Positions 59,275 to 64,000 of a stretch of DNA of 64,000 bases are shown here, piece by piece. Position 1 is the stretch's first letter. Every line of letters begins with the position of its first letter. A program made the translations under genes and the position numbers. The notes beneath the pieces were generated by a model. That model did not search any database. It saw nothing but the letters and a program-made list of their open reading frames with translations, and was not told where the DNA came from. Source of the stretch: Balanoglossus misakiensis (taxonomy: Eukaryota > Hemichordata); contig CM082594.2 in the NCBI GenBank assembly GCA_040954595.2, positions 5,580,001 to 5,644,000 of the forward strand, read 5' to 3'.

Positions 59275-62040
59275 GGGGGCACAAGCGCCCTCAGGCGGCT
59301 TGTGCCCCCATTGGTATTGTTGGAATTTTTCTTTATTACGGGCCCAAGCCAAGCCAGGCTTGGGCCCGTATTGGTTTCGTTGGGGTTTTTCTTTCTTTCT
59401 TTCTTTCTTTATTCTTGGTTCACTTCTTTCGCGCTCTAGATCTCAGACACCGCTGCAGGTACAGTTCTCAAACTTGCTACAGTGGTCAAGGTCAATGAGT
59501 AGATGTGCAGTGACTTGTGAATACTTAATTAGTCACGTGACATGGCGGCCATATTGGATTTTCTGAAAAAATGCAAATCTCAGATCTCAGAAACTACAAG
59601 TCAGATCGAGTTCAGATTTGGCGTGCTGGTAGTATACCCTCTGCCCATCATTTTTGTGATTGGATATTTTGCTGTCAATGTTGCAGTTTTTTTGCTACAG
59701 TTGTTTTTCTGAAATCTGGTCAAAATTTCAAAAATCTTCTTCTCCAGAACCGGCGATAACCGAGTCACGCCGTTTGGGGTATGTGGTCACCTAACTGATG
59801 TCTATCAAGTTTGCGAAGATCATTGTGATTGGTCGAAGATTATGGCGGCCATATTGGATTTTCGAAAAACCATAGTAAAACTTCAAAAATCTTCTCCTCC
59901 AGAACGGGCGATAACCGAGTCACAAGATTTGGTGTGTGTGGTCATTAAACAGATGTCTATCAAGTTTGCGAAGGGGAATGTGATTGGTCGAAGATTATGG
60001 CGGCCATATTGGATTTTGTGAAAAACGATTAAAAAGTAAAAATTCCTTTTCTAGCCTAAAAATTGATAGCACAGAAATTCTTTTTATGGATATGAATCAT
60101 CATATGACAAGAATAACCTATAAATATTTTGGTAATTTTGGCAATGACCTTTGACCTACTTTTGACGCATCATTTTTCTGCATATCTAATTCCAGGCTAA
60201 CCAATAGGGCTATAAGTTTGGTTTTTGATGTATGTGGATTTGTATGTGATCAAAAAATTTTGCTACTTTTCATGACCCCTTTGACCTCTGCTGACCTCAT
60301 TAAATATGCATATACCTAATTACAGATGAACCAATAGACCTAGAGGTTTTGTTTTTGTTATACATGGACCAGTATGGGGTCAAAATATTTTGCCCAAATG
60401 TTGGGTGACCTCGGGTGACCTTTGACCTACTTTTGCATATCTCGACATCCACACCAGATACAGCCTTGGCGTTTGGAGGTATGGGGCCATAATGAAAAGC
60501 CAAAGTTTTGGGTCACCTGTGACACCTGCTTTACTCATTATTTATGTGCATACCTAATTCCGGGCTAACCAAAATGGCTAGAGGTCTGGTTTTTGTTGGA
60601 CATGGACCACTATGGGTCAAAATTTTCTGCCCAAATTATGGGTGACCTCTGGGTGACCTTTGACCTACTTAACACTATATCAACACCAAACATAGATATA
60701 ACCTTGATATTTCATGGGATAAAACACAGCATTATGTTTCTACTCATTAATTATGTGCATATCTAATAATCAGATCAGATAATAGAGCTTGGGCCCGGAC
60801 AATGCTGCTTGCAGCTTTAATTATTATTATTATTATTCTTCTTCTTCCGAGAAATTCGGCCAGGTAGATCTGGAAAACCGCAGCACCTAGGGGGCTGAAA
60901 CTTGGTAGGGTGATAGGGGCCAATGAGTAGACGTGCAGTGGCCCGTGAATATTTAATTAGTCATGTGACCTGGCGGCCATATTGGATTTTCTGAAAACCA
61001 TTAAATGACTCCTTCTCAAAAACTACTGGGCCAATCGAGTTCAAATTTGGTGTGCCGGTAGCCTACCTTCTGTCCATCATTTTACCCCATTAAAATCATG
61101 ACGTCATACATAAAGTTTTTTTGCTACAATTTTTTTTCTGAAAAACTACTTAAAACTTAAAAAATCTTCTTCTCCAGAACCAGCGGTTACCGAGTCTCGG
61201 GATTTGGGATATGTGGTCACCTAACCTATGTCTATCAAGTTTGCGAAGAGCACTGTGATTGGTCGATTATTATGGCGGCCATGTTGGATTTTCGGAAAAC
61301 CATTAAAAAATGAAAATTCTGTTTTTTAGCCCAAATGTTGACAGCACGGAAATTCTTTTTTTGGATATGAGTCATCATATGACCGGAAGTTGTCACAATT
61401 TTTCGGGGCAATTTTCACATGACCTTTGACCCAGTTTTAAAACAACTAATTATATATGCATATTCCCCATACCTCCTCTTGTAAAAGCACCACAGTCATG
61501 AATTTTGTGAACATGGGTACCAATGCTGCCAGGACCCGACACAAATATTTTGGTAATTTTGACAATGACCTTTGACATATTTCTGAAACATCATTTTTCT
61601 GCATATCTAATTCCAGGCTAACCTATAGGGCTAGAGGTCTCGTATTGGTTGGACATGGCCCATTCTGGGGTCAAAATTTTGTGCCCAAATTTTGGGTGAC
61701 CTTGGGTGACCTTTGATCTACTTTCCCGTATCTCAGCATCCACAGCAGTTAGAGTCCTGGCTTTTAGGCAGCCGATGGAGCACATAATGGAGTCTTACAC
61801 AAGACCTCATTAATTATGCACATACCTAATTCTAGACGAACCAATAGGGCTAGGGGTCTGATGTTTGTTGGACCTAGACTAGTATGAGATCCAATTTATT
61901 TGCCCAAATTTCGGGTGACCTCAGGTAACCTTTGACCTACTTTCCCATATCTTGGTATCCACAGCAGATACATCCTTGGCATTTGCTGGTCACCATGGGA
62001 ACCGCTTGTGCCCCGCCAACGCTGCTTGCAGCTTTAATTG
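59275..62040. mobile_element. Outer non-coding element with 5' hairpin and matching 3' end
   Basis: Starts with a 12-bp-stem hairpin GGGGGCACAAGC..GCTTGTGCCCCC (59275-59309) followed by ATTGGTATTGTTGG and a T-rich/ATT tract. The body (60823-62003) contains CAATGAGTAG, GGCGGCCATATTGGATTTT and repeated GGTGACCTTTGACCTACTTT units. It ends CGCTTGTGCCCCG (62003-62015), then the small palindrome GCTGCTTGCAGC (62021-62032) and TTTAATT. It is interrupted at about 59339 by the inner element. TTAATTGG flanks both ends. No open frame of note; the class is unknown to me. Confidence 0.7.
59339..60822. mobile_element. Inner element of the same family, nested
   Basis: Starts with the perfect hairpin CGGGCCCAAGCC-AAGCCA-GGCTTGGGCCCG (59339-59368), then TATTGGTTTCGTTGG and a (CTTT)n tract. 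The body has two tandem ~120-bp units (CGATAACCGAGTCAC ... GATTATGGCGGCCATATTGG) and about three ~240-bp units built around GGTGACCTTTGACCTACTT. It ends GCTTGGGCCCG (60787-60797), GCTGCTTGCAGC (60804-60815) and TTTAATT. It sits in the (ATT)n tract of the outer copy and shares its body sequence at clearly diverged identity. Confidence 0.72.
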
Positions 62041-64000
62041 GTTCCAAATTTGCTTTTGTGTAAAATGAGAAACACATTATGTCACATGACAAAAGGGAGA
62101 TTCGTACATAAAGGTTCTACTCGCAAGTAATCTAGTTTCCACTGTAAGATTTCCAGACTCCAAATTGTGCTATTGATCTGGTCTGTGTAATATGCAATAT
62201 TTCGTTGCTATGCAGATGGACCAATTGGTTAGACAAGAGCGTACAAATGTAAGAGGGGTGAATTGAGCACAAAATATTTTGCTTACCACCTGACAGCTGC
62301 ATGTGAACAAAATACTTGTTTACTTTCAGGGTTTGACTTTGGTGTATTACACTGTACTGTGAACAGAGATGTGACTCAGATGGGTGTAAACTTCATGTAT
62401 AATGTATGATTCTACACAACTTGGAAAACACAAAACGGTTTAAGGAAGAAAAAACATCTAGTAAAAACTTCAGAAGTAAAATCTACAGAAGGCACCATGA
62501 AGTTTCAAAGAGACCACCAACTTTTTTTCATGCCACTTAATATTTACACATGCCACTACTGAAGGTTTCACAGAACACACACATCATGTACATAACAACC
62601 GGGAGCACAGAGCTTTCCGAACATCCAAGGTTAATCCTTTTGTAATGCTGATCATCCACGATGGTTTTTTTGTGTGTGAGGTTTAGCGTACAGCTGGTGC
62701 AGGTATTGAATACAGATGTTAGAGAGTGTCTCTTTTGGGTCACTTTTTCTCGGTACCTATTCATGTCTTGGACACTATACAGACCGTATGATCCCTCAAA
62801 GAACGCCTACCCTCGGGCCCTTTTCAAGTCTAATTGCTTACACAGGGGCTTAGAGTCTATCCGCTACAGGCTGTGCTGGCATGGCTGGTGATAGAAAGTC
62901 ATGTTTTGGGGAAACTGAATTATATTTCTGACGACTGGACTGTCTCGAGAAATCATTGCAGTAAATATATCTCACATCTGTGTTTGTACACAAGACATTT
63001 TCGACACAAAGCGCCGAATTCAGCAATGACCGACGTCGAAACAGGAATGCCAGTTTTCATGCATTCCTGACACTCAATTGCAAACCAGAAAGCCAACTGA
63101 TAAATCCTACCTTTGTCTGTACAGCTTGCTGTCATAGCAGACTTCTCGCAAACACGCAGGGAACGTCAGTTTTTACCACAAACCCAGAGCTCAGCAGCTG
63201 ACACACATACATGTACTCACACTGCAGACAACACTCAGTTTCTGTAACGGCCAGGCTAGGCAGTGGCTTTCAGTTTGCCCATTATTGGATTTGTTTGCCC
63301 GCCTTTTCAGTCGGGGAAGCGAAGTTGTTGTCCGCAGTCTGATCCTCAGACAATACCCTTCATTGTTCGAGAGAAGACATGAACAAAGCTTCACTGATCA
63401 ATCTATATGAAACCGTCGATATTCTCGAACACCTCACTCAGTTGCCTATGTGAGCAGGCCTGGTATTTTTTTTCTGAAGCTCTGCATGCACAGTCTAGCT
63501 TGCATGGCCCGGGCGCTATCAATCATACGGTCCACTTTCCTACTTCTTGAGGACAACACAAGAAACCTGTTTGATTTACTCGATAAGACTTCCCATTCAC
63601 CGCTTATTGAAGAATCAATGACTGTATTCTTGTGGGGGGAGCACAAAAAAGTGTCTGCTGACAGATTCTGTGCAGACTGGCCTTTTTTTGTTGAAGTCCT
63701 GTCGCATGGCGAGTGGACCCCAACAAAAAGCCGGAATGCGACACTTCAATTTTAATTATGAGTGAAATCAGATCAGAATGGTCCCTACCACTTAACAGAC
63801 TGCCAAATGGCAACAAAACCAGGTGTTTACAGTTGGCGAAAAACTATTAACAGAATCGTCCAGTATTCAGGTCTCCAATGATGGTTTCATGGAGAACTTT
63901 GTTGCCTTGCTAGGCAAATGGTGAAGCTGTATTTGACTACAGGTTTATTCAGGATTGTATCCCCAACTTCCATGTATTTATATGGATGTTGCATGTACCA
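62041..64000. other. Gene-free right edge
   Basis: No exon, RNA gene or repeat family recognised. Short overlapping open frames (for example 62661-62891 and 63450-63755 on +) have no conserved content. Confidence 0.5.

Noticed and set aside
59273-59566. Open frame across the element hairpins
   Set aside because: It crosses two hairpins and a CTTT repeat and reads as low-complexity hydrophobic text; part of a non-coding repeat.
54660-64000. Search for the vertebrate-type AGAP first exon
   Set aside because: No minus-strand segment resembling that acidic helical leader with a phase-1 donor was found; it may lie outside the window.

Overview
The window is eukaryotic nuclear DNA, intron-rich and AT-rich, from an animal. 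It is most likely a marine invertebrate (deuterostome or lophotrochozoan). Reasons: bilaterian gene families with vertebrate-like exon structure, a minor-spliceosome (U12) intron, many short foldback and TA-flanked elements, homopolymer G/C runs and frequent ACATGTA-type words. I cannot fix the species from the sequence alone. No prokaryotic, viral or organellar genes were seen.

Four protein-coding genes can be assembled exon by exon with consistent splice phases. (1) 1001-10913 (+): an RFX7-type (RFX5/7 class) winged-helix transcription factor, 5' end outside the window, with a 2.9 kb terminal coding exon and an AT-AC U12 intron inside the DNA-binding domain. (2) 15482-16055 (-): GGACT, gamma-glutamylaminecyclotransferase, complete in two exons. 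(3) 16259-20306 (+): GPATCH4, a nucleolar G-patch protein, complete in six exons and divergent from GGACT across a 203-bp shared promoter. (4) 29620-54659 (-): an AGAP1/AGAP3-type Arf GAP (GTPase, split PH, ArfGAP, ankyrin), 17 coding exons, about 836 aa, with a symmetric 162-bp exon matching the cassette exon that separates the human AGAP1 isoforms.

Layout: 1-1000 is probably RFX7 intron; 10914-15481 is the RFX7 3'UTR meeting the GGACT 3' side; 20583-21730 is a young 29/46-bp minisatellite directly behind GPATCH4; 21731-29619 is gene-free DNA between convergent GPATCH4 and AGAP, with a near-perfect 76-bp-arm palindrome; 29620-54659 is AGAP with repeat-filled introns; 54660-64000 is upstream of the AGAP first exon seen here and contains a nested pair of long non-coding elements at 59275-62040.

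The genes do not form one pathway: a stress/growth transcription factor, a crosslink-degradation enzyme, an RNA-helicase cofactor and a membrane-traffic regulator. The only clear shared control is the GGACT/GPATCH4 bidirectional promoter. The most unusual signals are the AT-AC intron, the nested elements whose 5' hairpin and distant 3' end change together at the same base, and a duplicated intronic repeat in which each copy carries a private hairpin insertion and is the empty site for the other's.
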